Source: Pseudarthrobacter sp. PS3-L1
GTDB taxonomy: Bacteria; Actinomycetota; Actinomycetes; Actinomycetales; Micrococcaceae
Reading direction: 5' to 3'
Length of the DNA: 64,000 nucleotides
NCBI RefSeq assembly: GCF_030063285.1
Contig: NZ_JASISU010000001.1
Span: forward strand, 496,001-560,000
A program made the position numbers and the translations under genes. Position 1 is the first letter of the stretch. Every line of letters begins with the position of its first letter. Under the pieces are notes generated by a model. It was given only the letters and a program-made list of their open reading frames with translations. It did no database searches and had not been told where the DNA came from. Shown in pieces: positions 37,492 to 46,264 of the stretch.

Positions 37492-38901
37492 GTGAACATC
37501 GTCAGTGAACCGGCCCAGGCCGGGCAGAAGAAGCCCAAGAACCATCAGAGGGCCCTGCGGACCGCTACAGTAATCTCCACGTTTGGTGGCCTTCTCTTCG
37601 GCTATGACACGGGCGTCATCAACGGTGCCTTGCCCTATATGCAGGAGGACCTAGGGCTGACACCGCTGACGGAAGGACTGGTGACGTCCTCCCTGCTCCT
37701 CGGTGCGGCATGTGGCGCGCTGTTGTGCGGCCAGCTTGCGGACCGCCGGGGTAGGCGGTGGATGATCATGGTGCTGGGTTTTGTCTTTCTGGTGGGAACG
37801 CTGGCTTCTACTTTTGCGCCCAGCACCGAGGTCATGGTGGCCGCACGGTTTTTCCTCGGCCTTGCCGTTGGTGGTGCATCTGTGACAGTACCCGTCTACC
37901 TTGCGGAGGTCTCGCCCAGTGCCCGGCGCGGCAGGATCGTCACGCAGAATGAACTGATGATCGTCACGGGCCAGCTGCTGGCCTTTATCTTCAACGCCTA
38001 TCTCGGGAACACATTCGGTGAAGCTGGTGGCATCTGGCGCTGGATGCTGGTGATTGCGACCCTTCCGGCCCTGGTCCTGTGGGTGGGAATGTACTTCATG
38101 CCTGAAAGCCCCCGCTGGTTGGCGTCGAGAGGACGTTTTGGCGAGGCTTTGAGCGTCCTGCAGCGGGTCCGTTCGCAGGAGGAAGCCCGGGCGGAATTTG
38201 ATGACGTCAAGGCCCTGGCGGTGGAGGACAATACGTCCAGGGTGGGCTCCTGGAAAGACCTGCGGGCACCGTGGCTTCGGCGGATCTTCCTGGTGGGCCT
38301 GGGTCTGGCGGTCATCCAGCAGATCACCGGCGTGAATTCCATCATGTACTACGGCACCCAGATTCTCTCCGAATCTGGTTTCGGCCGTGAGGCGGCACTG
38401 ACAGCCAACATCGCCAACGGCGTGATCTCCGTCCTGGCCACCTTTGTGGGGATCTGGCTGTTGGGTAAGGTGGGCCGACGCCGGATGCTCATCACCGGGC
38501 AGATTGGCACCACGACGGCGCTGCTGCTGATAGGGCTGTTTTCGCTGTTGCTTCCCGAAGGTGCGACCCGTGGGTTTGTGATCCTGGCGCTGACTGTCAC
38601 GTTCCTGGCTTTCCAGCAGGGTGCCATCTCACCTGTGACGTGGTTGATGCTCTCGGAGATTTTTCCCCTGAAAATGCGGGGCCTCGGCATGGGTGCCTCA
38701 GCCTTTGTGCTCTGGATGGTCAATTTCCTGATTGGCTTCGGCTTCCCGCAGCTGCTGGCCGCACTGGGCATCTCCAGTACGTTTTTTGTCTTCGCGATCC
38801 TCGGGGTCGGTGCCATTGCCTTCGCCGCGAAATACATCCCAGAGACAAAGGACAGGTCGCTGGAGGACCTGGAGCACTATTTCAGGACTGTGGCCAAGTA
38901 G
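37492..38901 (+). CDS. iolT: Major-facilitator sugar/myo-inositol:proton symporter
   Basis: 469 residues with 12 helices. Sugar-porter motifs: GYDTGVINGALPYMQ in helix one, DRRGRRWMIM loop 2-3, PVYLAEVSPSARRGR, YFMPESPRWLASRGRFGEA after helix six, QQITGVNSIMYYGTQI in helix seven and YIPETKDRSLEDLE at the end. This is the IolT/galactose-arabinose type; location in the iol cluster supports myo-inositol uptake. GTG 37492 is six bases behind TAAAAT (37480-37485), so an extra leaderless promoter inside the cluster is likely. Confidence 0.9.
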   Translation: MNIVSEPAQAGQKKPKNHQRALRTATVISTFGGLLFGYDTGVINGALPYMQEDLGLTPLTEGLVTSSLLLGAACGALLCGQLADRRGRRWMIMVLGFVFLVGTLASTFAPSTEVMVAARFFLGLAVGGASVTVPVYLAEVSPSARRGRIVTQNELMIVTGQLLAFIFNAYLGNTFGEAGGIWRWMLVIATLPALVLWVGMYFMPESPRWLASRGRFGEALSVLQRVRSQEEARAEFDDVKALAVEDNTSRVGSWKDLRAPWLRRIFLVGLGLAVIQQITGVNSIMYYGTQILSESGFGREAALTANIANGVISVLATFVGIWLLGKVGRRRMLITGQIGTTTALLLIGLFSLLLPEGATRGFVILALTVTFLAFQQGAISPVTWLMLSEIFPLKMRGLGMGASAFVLWMVNFLIGFGFPQLLAALGISSTFFVFAILGVGAIAFAAKYIPETKDRSLEDLEHYFRTVAK

Positions 38902-39158
38902 TCAGGCCCGTGCGTGGAGCCGGGTCGTGGGGCTGGGACTCAGCGCAGCAGCCCGCGCAAGCTGCTGCATGCGCATGTTCCAGCCGTCCTGGCTCTATGA
39001 GTCCATGCAGCGGTACACCTCACCCATCTGGGCGGGAGCTGGACTCACCATCCTGGGACTTGGGGTGATGCTCTGGCCGGCGGCGGCGGCAGGGCGTTCC
39101 ACGACGGACCAGATCATTGGCCGCGGTCCTGTTGCGGACCAGGGCGTGCCGGCTGTGC
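38902..39158 (+). other. Gap between iolT and iolB with one weak open frame
   Basis: A frame running from ATG 38969 to TGA near 39241 would encode one hydrophobic segment (WAGAGLTILGLGVMLW) and an Ala/Pro/Gly-rich tail. It has no RBS and its end overlaps iolB on the other strand, so I do not call it a gene. No hairpin or other structure is convincing here. Confidence 0.3.
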
Positions 39159-40052
39159 TCAGGTGCCAAACGGCAGGCGGGGGTCCAGTTCCTGGGTTGC
39201 CCAACCCTGGCGGACCCACCCGTGATGCGGATCATCGCTAATGAGCCACTCACGGACCGGGCCCGGGCCAGCCATGACGTTCAGGTAGTAGAGGTCGTAG
39301 CCGGGTGCCGCCATGGCGGGACCGTGCCAGCCGTAGGGGACCAGCACCACATCACCCGTGCGGACTTCGGCAGAGACATCGATTGGCCGGTCATCGGAGG
39401 CGTAGACGCGCTGATACCCCAGAGCATCGGCGTCGGGCGGTGCTGCGGCCCCTGCAGCCACCTGTGTTTCAAAGTAGTAAATCTCCTCCAGCGAAGTTTC
39501 GCCGTCTTTTTCCTCGTCATGCTTATGTGGCGGGTAGGAGGACCAGTTGCCGGCCGGGGTTAGGACCTCGCACACAATAAACCTGTCGGCTTCCAATGCG
39601 GCGGGTGTGCCGAAGTTGTGCACCTCACGGGAGCAGTTGCCAGCCCCGCGCAGTTCCACTGGCGTCTGGGCTGCCGTGACCAGCCGGGTAGGGTAGCTGG
39701 CACGTGCGGGAGCACTTGCAATGGCAACCCTGCCGCCGTCGTCGGACCGAACAGTGCAGGCCCGGTCCGTTCCTGAATACAGCACGTCGCTGGGCCCGCT
39801 GAAGACCGACGCGCGGCCGCCAAGTTGGTAGTCAACATGGTCAACGGTGACTGTGAAAGAGCCTTTGAGCGGCACCACGATGCGTTCCTCCCCGGCAGCC
39901 GGAAGTACGACGGCGGAGCCTGCGGCCAGCGTCGCGACCTTCAGCCCCGTGTGGGCCCACCCTTCAACAGAAAGGGCGGAATCGAAGGTCCCGATGGAAA
40001 CATCCCACGGGCCGTCAGTGGCAGAACCCAGAGGGTAAACCCAGGTGGTCAT
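39159..40052 (-). CDS. iolB: 5-deoxy-glucuronate isomerase IolB
   Basis: 297 residues, a bicupin. The second cupin holds the metal site in NWSSYPPHKHDEEKDGETSLEE (HKH...E) and VPYGWHGPAMAAPGYDLYYLN. It isomerises 5-deoxy-glucuronate to 5-dehydro-2-deoxy-gluconate, the IolC substrate. It is transcribed away from the main operon and lies 14 bases after the GntR gene on the same strand, so regulator and isomerase share a transcript. Confidence 0.93.
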   Translation of the reverse strand: MTTWVYPLGSATDGPWDVSIGTFDSALSVEGWAHTGLKVATLAAGSAVVLPAAGEERIVVPLKGSFTVTVDHVDYQLGGRASVFSGPSDVLYSGTDRACTVRSDDGGRVAIASAPARASYPTRLVTAAQTPVELRGAGNCSREVHNFGTPAALEADRFIVCEVLTPAGNWSSYPPHKHDEEKDGETSLEEIYYFETQVAAGAAAPPDADALGYQRVYASDDRPIDVSAEVRTGDVVLVPYGWHGPAMAAPGYDLYYLNVMAGPGPVREWLISDDPHHGWVRQGWATQELDPRLPFGT

Positions 40053-40066
40053 GGAACTCCTTGCTG

Positions 40067-40807
40067 TCAGCGCTGGACGAGGGTCATTTCGAAACTGTAG
40101 GAATCGGCGCGGTACACATGGTGCCCTGTTTCGACGCGCCTGCCTGTGTCATCCACCGCTGTTCGCTCCATGGTCACCAGCGCCGATGCGGGCAGGGTCT
40201 CCAGCAGGCCGGCCTGGTAATCGGTGGCGATCATGGCACCGATCCGCTGGTTTGCGAGCCGGAAGTTCACGCCTCCGCTGCGCAGGATCGCGTACAGGCC
40301 TTCTGCTGCGAGCAGGTCCTGGTCCATCGGGACAATGTCATCCCGGACCCAGTTTTCCATCAGGGCCAGGGGCTTGCCGGCAACCTTGCGGAGCCTGGTG
40401 AAGTGGTACACGGTGGATCCGGCGGGAAGCGCGAGGGTAGCCAGGGTGCGCTCGTCCGCTTCGATGTGCGAGAAGCCCAGGACATCAGTGGTGGGTTTTT
40501 TGCCGTTGTTGGTGAGGTCGTCGTACAGGCTGGAAAGCTCAAGGGGCCGGCGAACCTGGCTGGAAACGACCTGGGTTCCGACCCCTCGCTTGCGGACCAA
40601 CAACCCGGAGCGGACCAGTTCATCCATTGCCTTGCGCATGGTCGGGCGTGACAGGCTCAGCTGGGCAGCCAGGTCAATTTCATTGTCCAGGCGGCTGCCT
40701 GGCTCAAGGATGCCACTGTTGATCGCAGCCTCGATGCCCTGCACCACCTGGTGATAGAGGGGCACGGGGGAGGAGCGGTCAATGCTGACACCGAGGTTGT
40801 TCGCCAC
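40067..40807 (-). CDS. iolR: GntR/UTRA-family regulator, probable inositol repressor
   Basis: 246 residues from GTG 40805-40807. N-terminal GntR winged helix (residues 5-75: VPLYHQVVQGIEAAINSGIL, LDNEIDLAAQLSLSRPTMRKAMDELV) and a C-terminal UTRA ligand domain (LRSGGVNFRLANQRIGAM; ETGHHVYRADSYSFEMTLVQR). UTRA proteins bind sugar phosphates, and a repressor that responds to an inositol intermediate is expected. Its own promoter carries three copies of the half-site also seen before iolC, which suggests autoregulation. The symbol is by analogy with actinobacterial inositol clusters. Confidence 0.85.
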   Translation of the reverse strand: MANNLGVSIDRSSPVPLYHQVVQGIEAAINSGILEPGSRLDNEIDLAAQLSLSRPTMRKAMDELVRSGLLVRKRGVGTQVVSSQVRRPLELSSLYDDLTNNGKKPTTDVLGFSHIEADERTLATLALPAGSTVYHFTRLRKVAGKPLALMENWVRDDIVPMDQDLLAAEGLYAILRSGGVNFRLANQRIGAMIATDYQAGLLETLPASALVTMERTAVDDTGRRVETGHHVYRADSYSFEMTLVQR

Positions 40808-40884
40808 AGTGGGTCCCCATTCTTTGCCATGGTCCGCCTACCGCGCGGCTGACGGCGGCTGAGTCGCTGGATGTTCCGTTACCC

Positions 40885-40927
40885 AGTATGTTCCCTTGCT
40901 CACTATGTTCTCTTGATAGGACATACT
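40885..40927. promoter_or_regulatory. Three GntR half-sites at the regulator promoter
   Basis: AGTATGTTC (40885-40893), ACTATGTTC (40902-40910) and the inverted GGACATACT (40919-40927) are evenly spaced at 17 bases. The last two form an inverted pair. They resemble the iolC-side sites AGTATGTC and GGACATAGT, so the nearby GntR protein is the natural candidate binder. Confidence 0.6.
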
Positions 40928-40976
40928 AGGTGGCACGATCGTAGCAGGTAGCTCTCGGGGTCACTAGGCTGGGGTC

Positions 40977-41441
40977 ATGACAAACCCATACCTGATCTCA
41001 CGCGAGCGGTTCATCGCCGCAGCACCTGCCGATATTTTCGAGGTCCTCGCCACACCTGCACTGCATAGCGTGATCGATGGCTCGGGAACGGTGAAGGGCG
41101 TGCAGGCCCGCGGTCCGGAGCGACTGAGCCTTGGGGCCCGGTTCGGTATGGAGATGTCCATGAAGCTGGACTACAAGGTCCTCAATACAGTGTGTGAGTT
41201 TGAAGAGCAGCGCCGAATCGGATGGCGGCACTTCAACGGCCACGTATGGCGGTATCTACTCGAACCTGCCACGGGACCGGATGGAAGCCCGGGAACGCGT
41301 GTCACTGAGCAGTTTGATGCACGCAAGGTGCGGACCCGGCTTCTGCTGCGGCTTGCGGGTTTCCTCAAGCGGCATCCGCTCAGCATCGAAAAAACACTCG
41401 AACGGCTGGACCATCACCTGACAGGCCCCCTGGCAGCCTGA
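40977..41441 (+). CDS. SRPBCC-family lipid/ligand-binding protein
   Basis: 154 residues. It starts MTNPYLISRERFIAAAPADIFEVLATP, the usual first strand and helix of the START/SRPBCC (polyketide cyclase-like) fold, and ends with a long helix (LSIEKTLERLDHHL). No catalytic residues can be assigned. TAGGCT at 40965-40970 lies six bases before ATG, so the mRNA is probably leaderless. It is divergent from the inositol regulator gene, whose operator region lies just upstream, but shares no obvious function. Confidence 0.8.
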   Translation: MTNPYLISRERFIAAAPADIFEVLATPALHSVIDGSGTVKGVQARGPERLSLGARFGMEMSMKLDYKVLNTVCEFEEQRRIGWRHFNGHVWRYLLEPATGPDGSPGTRVTEQFDARKVRTRLLLRLAGFLKRHPLSIEKTLERLDHHLTGPLAA

Positions 41442-41468
41442 TCCCTGAAGGATCTACCCGGGGATGTG

Positions 41469-42599
41469 TCAGCCTACGGTGGTGCCAAAAGCCAGGCCCA
41501 GGACGTAGGTGACGGCAGCCGCGCCGAGTCCGATCGCAAGCTGGCGCAGTGCCCTGGTGATGGGTGAGGTCCCCGAAAGGAGCCCCACGACGGCGCCCGT
41601 GACCAGCAGGGCCAGGCCTACGAGCCCGCCTGCCACTGCAAGCGCCGGAATTCCGACCATGCCGAACAGGAACGGGATGATGGGGATGATGGCGCCGGAC
41701 GCGAAAAAGCAGAAGCTTGATAGTGCCGCGCCCCACGCGCTTCCAATTGCTTCGTGCTCGTCCCGATCCTTCGCCGAATCTTCCTGCAGGGACAGGCTGG
41801 GATCGCAGTCACAGCTCAGGGCGCCCAGGCGTTCCTGAACCCGATGCGCAGCAGCGTCGGCAGACATGCCCCGCGCTAGATACACCAGCAGGAGTTCGTT
41901 GTGTTCCAGGTCAAGATTGGGAGCAGCCAGCAGTGTGGCCTGGGTGGGTCGGCTGGCATTCAGCAGTTCGCGCTGGGACCTGACGGAGATGAATTCCCCA
42001 GCTCCCATGGACAAGGCCCCGGCCAGTAGCCCGGCAATTCCGCTGAAGAGCACCACACTGCTGGCAACGCCTGTCGCCGCCATGCCCATCACCAGCGAGA
42101 GGTTGCTGACAAGCCCGTCATTGGCTCCAAAAACTGCAGCCCGGAAGGTTCCAGCGAGCCTGTTCCGGCCGCGGGTCGCCAGCCCCCGGATCACTTCCTC
42201 GTGGATCTGTTCGTCCGCAGCCATGGCGTCGGTGGCGTTGGGATCCTTGCCGTAGGGTGAACGGCCTTCTGCGCTCTGGGCAAGGGCCAAGACAAAAACA
42301 GAGCCGAAGTGCCGGGCCAGGAAACCCAGCATCCGGCTCTGGAAAGATGCCTTGCGAGGCTTCCCGACGTGCGGCCCCAGCAGCGTGATCCAGTGTGCCT
42401 CGTGACGCCCTTCCGCCTCGGCCAGGGCCAGGAGGATGTCCCGCTCTTCGCCACCGCGGTTTTTGGCCAAGTGGCGATAAACGGCCGCCTCTGCCCTTTC
42501 GTCGGCAAGGTACTGACGCCACCTGCGGAGATCGGCAGCCGTCGGCTCAATGTGGGGGTGGACGCCGTCGACTGGCTGGGACGATTGATTGTGTGGCAC
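41469..42599 (-). CDS. Ferritin-like domain fused to a VIT1/CCC1-family transporter
   Basis: 376 residues from GTG 42597-42599, with AGGAG six bases upstream. The first 140 residues form a ferritin-like helical bundle with repeated E/H motifs (LADERAEAAVYRHLA, EERDILLALAEAEGRHEAHW, ADEQIHEEVI), a di-iron type layout. The rest is a VIT1/CCC1 transporter: FGANDGLVSNLSLVMGMAATG, GALSMGAGEFISVRSQRELL, four to five helices. Such fusions move Fe(II) or Mn(II) out of the cytoplasm and may oxidise or sense it. Iron or manganese detoxification is the expected role. Confidence 0.88.
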   Translation of the reverse strand: MPHNQSSQPVDGVHPHIEPTAADLRRWRQYLADERAEAAVYRHLAKNRGGEERDILLALAEAEGRHEAHWITLLGPHVGKPRKASFQSRMLGFLARHFGSVFVLALAQSAEGRSPYGKDPNATDAMAADEQIHEEVIRGLATRGRNRLAGTFRAAVFGANDGLVSNLSLVMGMAATGVASSVVLFSGIAGLLAGALSMGAGEFISVRSQRELLNASRPTQATLLAAPNLDLEHNELLLVYLARGMSADAAAHRVQERLGALSCDCDPSLSLQEDSAKDRDEHEAIGSAWGAALSSFCFFASGAIIPIIPFLFGMVGIPALAVAGGLVGLALLVTGAVVGLLSGTSPITRALRQLAIGLGAAAVTYVLGLAFGTTVG

Positions 42600-42653
42600 T
42601 GCTACTCCTGAACTGAATGGGACGTTTTCGCCCCATTGCAGCCATCAGAGTAG

Positions 42654-42687
42654 CGGTTTTCGTCCCGGTTTTTCGGCCGGGAAACCG
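42654..42687 (-). terminator. Stem-loop with 4-base bulge after the symporter gene
   Basis: CGGTTT pairs with AAACCG and CCCGG with CCGGG, with a TCGT bulge in one arm and an 8-base loop. It lies 96-129 bases past the minus-strand symporter stop and before the VIT gene start, so it may end the symporter transcript. A smaller palindrome GGACC...GGTCC lies at 42705-42723. Confidence 0.45.
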
Positions 42688-42782
42688 CAATGCAGTTCTT
42701 CGGTGGACCTCAATTTCTGGTCCGGTCCAAGGCTACTGGCAGCAACGGCCCGCCAGCTACGAGCCATCACCAGCCCCGTGGA

Positions 42783-44306
42783 TCAGGAGTTGTTGCTGCG
42801 CTCTGGCTGCGGCTCTTCCGCGTGGTGGGTCCCGGCGACTCGGAGGTTCCAGGCTGCCATGACGGAACTGTCCGTTCGCGGGGTCAGGAGGGACACCACC
42901 AGGTACACGAGTGCCGAAGCAACCAGGCCATAGTAGATCGGCTCGTTGGCATAGATTCCGTCAAGCGGGACCTCGGCGTTGATCTCCAGGATGGCCATGG
43001 TGCCCAGTGTCACAAGGGTTCCTGCAGCCATCGACGCTGCCGCACCGATTCCTGTGCCGCGTTTCCAGACCAGACCACCGAGGATGGCTACCAGGAGCCC
43101 GCCCACCAGAATGTCGTACGCAATGGTCAGCGCGGCAACAACATCCCTGGTGCTGATCGAGATTCCGATGGCAACCAGGCCCAGGCCCAGCACCCAGAGC
43201 CGGTTGGCCCGGACGTCGTGCTCAGGGTTCTCGGAGTCATCTGTACTGATTTTTTTGCCGAACCAGCTCGCAACAAACGGCAGGACGTCCGCACGGGCCA
43301 CCGTTGCGGCAGCGATCAGGGCGCCGGAAGCAGTGGACATCATGGCGGCCACAGCCGCAGCCAGAACCAGTCCCCCTATTCCTACTGGAAGGAGGTTCTG
43401 GGCTACCTGGGCGTAGACGTCGTCGCGCTCGGCGATTTCCATGCTGTCCAGGGCGACACTTGCCGCCATGCCAATGACGGCTCCGGCCACGCCGTAGAGG
43501 ATGCAGTAGACCCCTGCTGTTGCGCCGCCCCAACGGGCAATAGTCGGATTCCTTGCGGTGAAGACGCGTTGCCAGATGTCCTGGCCAATCAGCAGGCCCA
43601 GGGTGTAAACAACAAAGTAGGTGATGATGGTTTGCAGGCCAATTCCGCCAATGTCGAAGAAACTCTCATCAACCCGGGCACGGATGCCGTCCCAGCCGCC
43701 CGCGGCGTTCAGTGTAAAGGGCAGCATGAGGAAGAAAATTCCAACAGTCTTGATGACAAACTGCACCTGGTCGGCAAGGGTGATGGACCACATGCCACCG
43801 ATCGTTGAGTAGATCAGGACAATTGCACCGCCGATGGCAATGGCGAGCCAACGCTCCCAGCCGAACAGGACAACGAAGATGGTGGCGTAGGCGCCGGTTG
43901 ACGTGGCGCAGAGCATCAGTGTGTAGGCCAGCATGACGATGCCTGATGCCTGCGTGGCATGGCTCCCGTAGCGCAGTGTCAGCATCTGCGAGACGGTATA
44001 GATCTTGAGTTTCTGGATGGTCCCGGCAAAGAGGAGACTCAGCAGGAGGACGCCGGTGCCAATGGCGACCACCAGCCACATACCGGAGATGCCATACCTG
44101 TAGCCCAGGCCCACGCCGCCCACCGTCGAGGCTCCGCCGAGGACGACAGCTGCCATGGTGCCGGTGTAGAAGAAAGGACCAAGGCGGCGGCCGGCCACAA
44201 GGAAGTCGCTGTTGTTTTTGGTGCGGGACTTACCCCACCAGCCGAATGCCAGCATGGCGAGCAGATACACCACCACGATGGCGATGTTGATGGCGTTGGA
44301 ATCCAT
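42783..44306 (-). CDS. Sodium:solute symporter (SSS family) of the guanidino/polyamine locus
   Basis: 507 residues from ATG 44304-44306, with GAGGA six bases upstream. About 13 helices: SRTKNNSDFLVAGRRLGPF is the SSS signature after helix one, GGASTVGGVGLGYRYG (helix three), TIGGMWSITLADQVQF (helix six). The SSS family transports amino acids, sugars or polyamine-like solutes with sodium. The gene is divergent from an XRE-cupin regulator that precedes a ureohydrolase, so import of a guanidino compound or polyamine is likely but not shown. A palindrome covers its promoter. Confidence 0.85.
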   Translation of the reverse strand: MDSNAINIAIVVVYLLAMLAFGWWGKSRTKNNSDFLVAGRRLGPFFYTGTMAAVVLGGASTVGGVGLGYRYGISGMWLVVAIGTGVLLLSLLFAGTIQKLKIYTVSQMLTLRYGSHATQASGIVMLAYTLMLCATSTGAYATIFVVLFGWERWLAIAIGGAIVLIYSTIGGMWSITLADQVQFVIKTVGIFFLMLPFTLNAAGGWDGIRARVDESFFDIGGIGLQTIITYFVVYTLGLLIGQDIWQRVFTARNPTIARWGGATAGVYCILYGVAGAVIGMAASVALDSMEIAERDDVYAQVAQNLLPVGIGGLVLAAAVAAMMSTASGALIAAATVARADVLPFVASWFGKKISTDDSENPEHDVRANRLWVLGLGLVAIGISISTRDVVAALTIAYDILVGGLLVAILGGLVWKRGTGIGAAASMAAGTLVTLGTMAILEINAEVPLDGIYANEPIYYGLVASALVYLVVSLLTPRTDSSVMAAWNLRVAGTHHAEEPQPERSNNS

Positions 44307-44367
44307 GATGGTCCTCTTAATTGCCCGGGAGCCAGGCGGTGGGGGAGATGGACGGTATTGCTCTATA

Positions 44368-44383
44368 GGCAACACTTGTTGCC
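44368..44383. promoter_or_regulatory. Perfect 6-4-6 palindrome, candidate XRE-cupin operator
   Basis: GGCAACACTTGTTGCC is perfect. On the minus strand it abuts TATAGA (44367-44362), the candidate -10 of the symporter, so a bound protein would block that promoter. The divergent XRE-cupin gene starts 127 bases away and is the natural binder. Confidence 0.6.
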
Positions 44384-44510
44384 AAGAAGCGTAATCTGTG
44401 ACGGGAATAACAGTCAATGCGGTGCCTTGTGTGTGGACGGCGCTTTTTGGCTTGCCTACTACGATGGCTGCAGGTACTGGGCTGGACGCTCAACCACGAA
44501 AGGTTCTCAT

Positions 44511-45086
44511 ATGAAAGCACTGCCCGTTGAACCCAGCAACGCTCCTGTGGCCATCGGGTCGCGGATCCGGGCCGCGCGCCAGTCGCAGCGGCTCACCATC
44601 GAACAGGTGGCGGCCGCCACTGGACTCACCAAAGGGTTCCTGAGTCGGGTAGAGCGCGATCTGACATCGCCCTCGGTCGCCTCGTTGGTAACCCTCTGCC
44701 AGGTCCTGTCCGTCTCCGTGGGTGATCTTTTTGCCGCGCCACAAACCCACCTGACGAGAAGGGACGAGGGGCCCAGGATTTCCCTGGGCGGCCACGGCAT
44801 TGTTGAGCGACTGCTGACGGCGCGGTCGGAGCGTCGGGTGCAGCTGATCCAGGCCGTTATAGAACCGCACGGACGCGGAGAGTCCGAGCTCTATGCCGTG
44901 GACTGCGATGTTGATGTCCTGCATGTCATTAGCGGATCGCTCCGACTGGTGATGAGCCAGGAGGAATACTCGCTCCTAGCCGGCGATACCGTGACGTTCC
45001 CAGGGCGAGAGCCGCACAGTTGGGTCAATGACACGGACCTTCCGGTGGAAGCACTCTGGATTCTTGTTCAGCCAACCAGCCGTTGA
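44511..45086 (+). CDS. XRE-cupin regulator of the guanidino/polyamine locus
   Basis: 191 residues from ATG 44511, with AAAGG at 44499-44503. An XRE helix-turn-helix (residues about 15-72; IRAARQSQRLTIEQVAAATGLTKGFLSRVER) is followed by a cupin_2 domain (about 105-185; VDVLHVISGSLRLVM, EEYSLLAGDTVTFPGREPHSW). Regulators of this PuuR-like type control polyamine or amino-acid catabolism and bind the ligand in the cupin. It lies between the divergent symporter and the ureohydrolase gene. Confidence 0.87.
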   Translation: MKALPVEPSNAPVAIGSRIRAARQSQRLTIEQVAAATGLTKGFLSRVERDLTSPSVASLVTLCQVLSVSVGDLFAAPQTHLTRRDEGPRISLGGHGIVERLLTARSERRVQLIQAVIEPHGRGESELYAVDCDVDVLHVISGSLRLVMSQEEYSLLAGDTVTFPGREPHSWVNDTDLPVEALWILVQPTSR

Positions 45087-45121
45087 TGCGGCTTCTGACG
45101 TCCCTCCCGGTAGCCCCTCCA

Positions 45122-45135
45122 GGTCAAAACTGACC
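45122..45135. promoter_or_regulatory. 5-4-5 palindrome upstream of the ureohydrolase
   Basis: GGTCA-AAAC-TGACC is a perfect inverted repeat 92 bases before the ureohydrolase start and differs from the site at 44368. TATGAT near 45178-45183 may be the -10. Whether the XRE-cupin protein binds here is open. Confidence 0.4.
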
Positions 45136-45226
45136 AGACCTTTTGTAAACTCCTGATGCCCATGAGGAAACAAGCTGTATGATGGCTATCACACCTGTAC
45201 CTCATGACATCAAAGGAGACGCTCCC

Positions 45227-46264
45227 ATGGAAGAGCTGCGCATCGAAGCGAACGGCAACCTTGGCCCCATCGATTCCGCCAGGATTCCGCGTTACGCGGG
45301 CGCCGCAACCTTCGCACGGTTGCCTCGACTGGACCAGGTGAAGGCTGCCGACGTTACGGTGGTCGGCGTTCCTTTTGACTCTGGCGTCTCATATCGTCCC
45401 GGTGCCCGGTTCGGCGCAAACCACGTCCGGGAAGCCAGCCGGCTCCTGCGCCCGTACAACCCAGCCTGGGACCTGAGCCCGTTTGAGAATATCCAGGTGG
45501 CGGACGCGGGCGATATGGCTGTTAATCCGTTCAACATCAATGAAGCAATAGAAACAATCCAGCAGAACGCCCTCGACCTCACTGTGGGCGGTAGCAGCCT
45601 GTTGACCCTTGGCGGCGACCACACCATCGCACTGCCCCTGCTCCGGGCCGCAGCGGAACGCGCCGGTGGGCCCATTGCGATGCTGCATTTTGACGCGCAC
45701 CTCGACACCTGGGATACCTACTTCGGCGCCGAATATACGCACGGCACACCCTTTCGCCGCGCTGTGGAGGAAGGCATCCTCGATACCGAGGCAATCAGCC
45801 ACATCGGCACCCGCGGTCCCCTGTATGGGAAGAAGGACCTCGACGACGACCACCGGTTTGGGTTTGGCATTGTGACCTCGGCCGATGTCTACTACCAGGG
45901 CGTGCTGGAGACTGTCGCCAAGGTCCGCGACCGCATTGGCAACCGGCCCCTGTACATCTCAGTGGATATCGACGTCCTCGATCCTGCGCACGCTCCAGGC
46001 ACGGGAACCCCTGAGGCTGGTGGAATCACCAGCCGCGAGCTACTGGAAATCATTAGGGGTTTCCGTGGCATGAACCTGGTGGGGGCCGACGTTGTCGAGG
46101 TTGCCCCCGCCTACGACCACGCAGAAATCACCGGAGTAGCAGCCAGCCATGTGGCCTATGAACTTGTTACCCTGATGGCCGACAGCGCTACGGAGGGCAC
46201 CCGGGTAGGTGCGCCTACCGGGTACGCCGCCCAGGCGCTCGGTTCCGTGGAATCCCAGGGATGA
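45227..46264 (+). CDS. speB: Agmatinase-family ureohydrolase
   Basis: 345 residues from ATG 45227, chosen because AAGGAG (45213-45218) lies eight bases upstream; ATG codons at 45179 and 45182 have none. The manganese ligands are complete: [27 protein letters not shown] (DAHxD) and [21 protein letters not shown] (DxDxxDP). The family releases urea from agmatine, guanidinobutyrate, guanidinopropionate, guanidine or proclavaminate-type substrates, and sequence alone cannot say which, so the symbol is nominal. The stop overlaps the start of the ThDP enzyme by four bases. Confidence 0.85.
   Translation: MEELRIEANGNLGPIDSARIPRYAGAATFARLPRLDQVKAADVTVVGVPFDSGVSYRPGARFGANHVREASRLLRPYNPAWDLSPFENIQVADAGDMAVNPFNINEAIETIQQNALDLTVGGSSLLTLGGDHTIALPLLRAAAERAGGPIAMLHFDAHLDTWDTYFGAEYTHGTPFRRAVEEGILDTEAISHIGTRGPLYGKKDLDDDHRFGFGIVTSADVYYQGVLETVAKVRDRIGNRPLYISVDIDVLDPAHAPGTGTPEAGGITSRELLEIIRGFRGMNLVGADVVEVAPAYDHAEITGVAASHVAYELVTLMADSATEGTRVGAPTGYAAQALGSVESQG

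Noticed and set aside
38969..39241. Small hydrophobic open frame after iolT
   Set aside because: No RBS, low-complexity tail and overlap with iolB on the other strand; kept only as a weak region.
42690..43808. Long plus-strand open frame opposite the sodium:solute symporter
   Set aside because: It is antisense to a clear SSS-family gene and has no recognisable domain.
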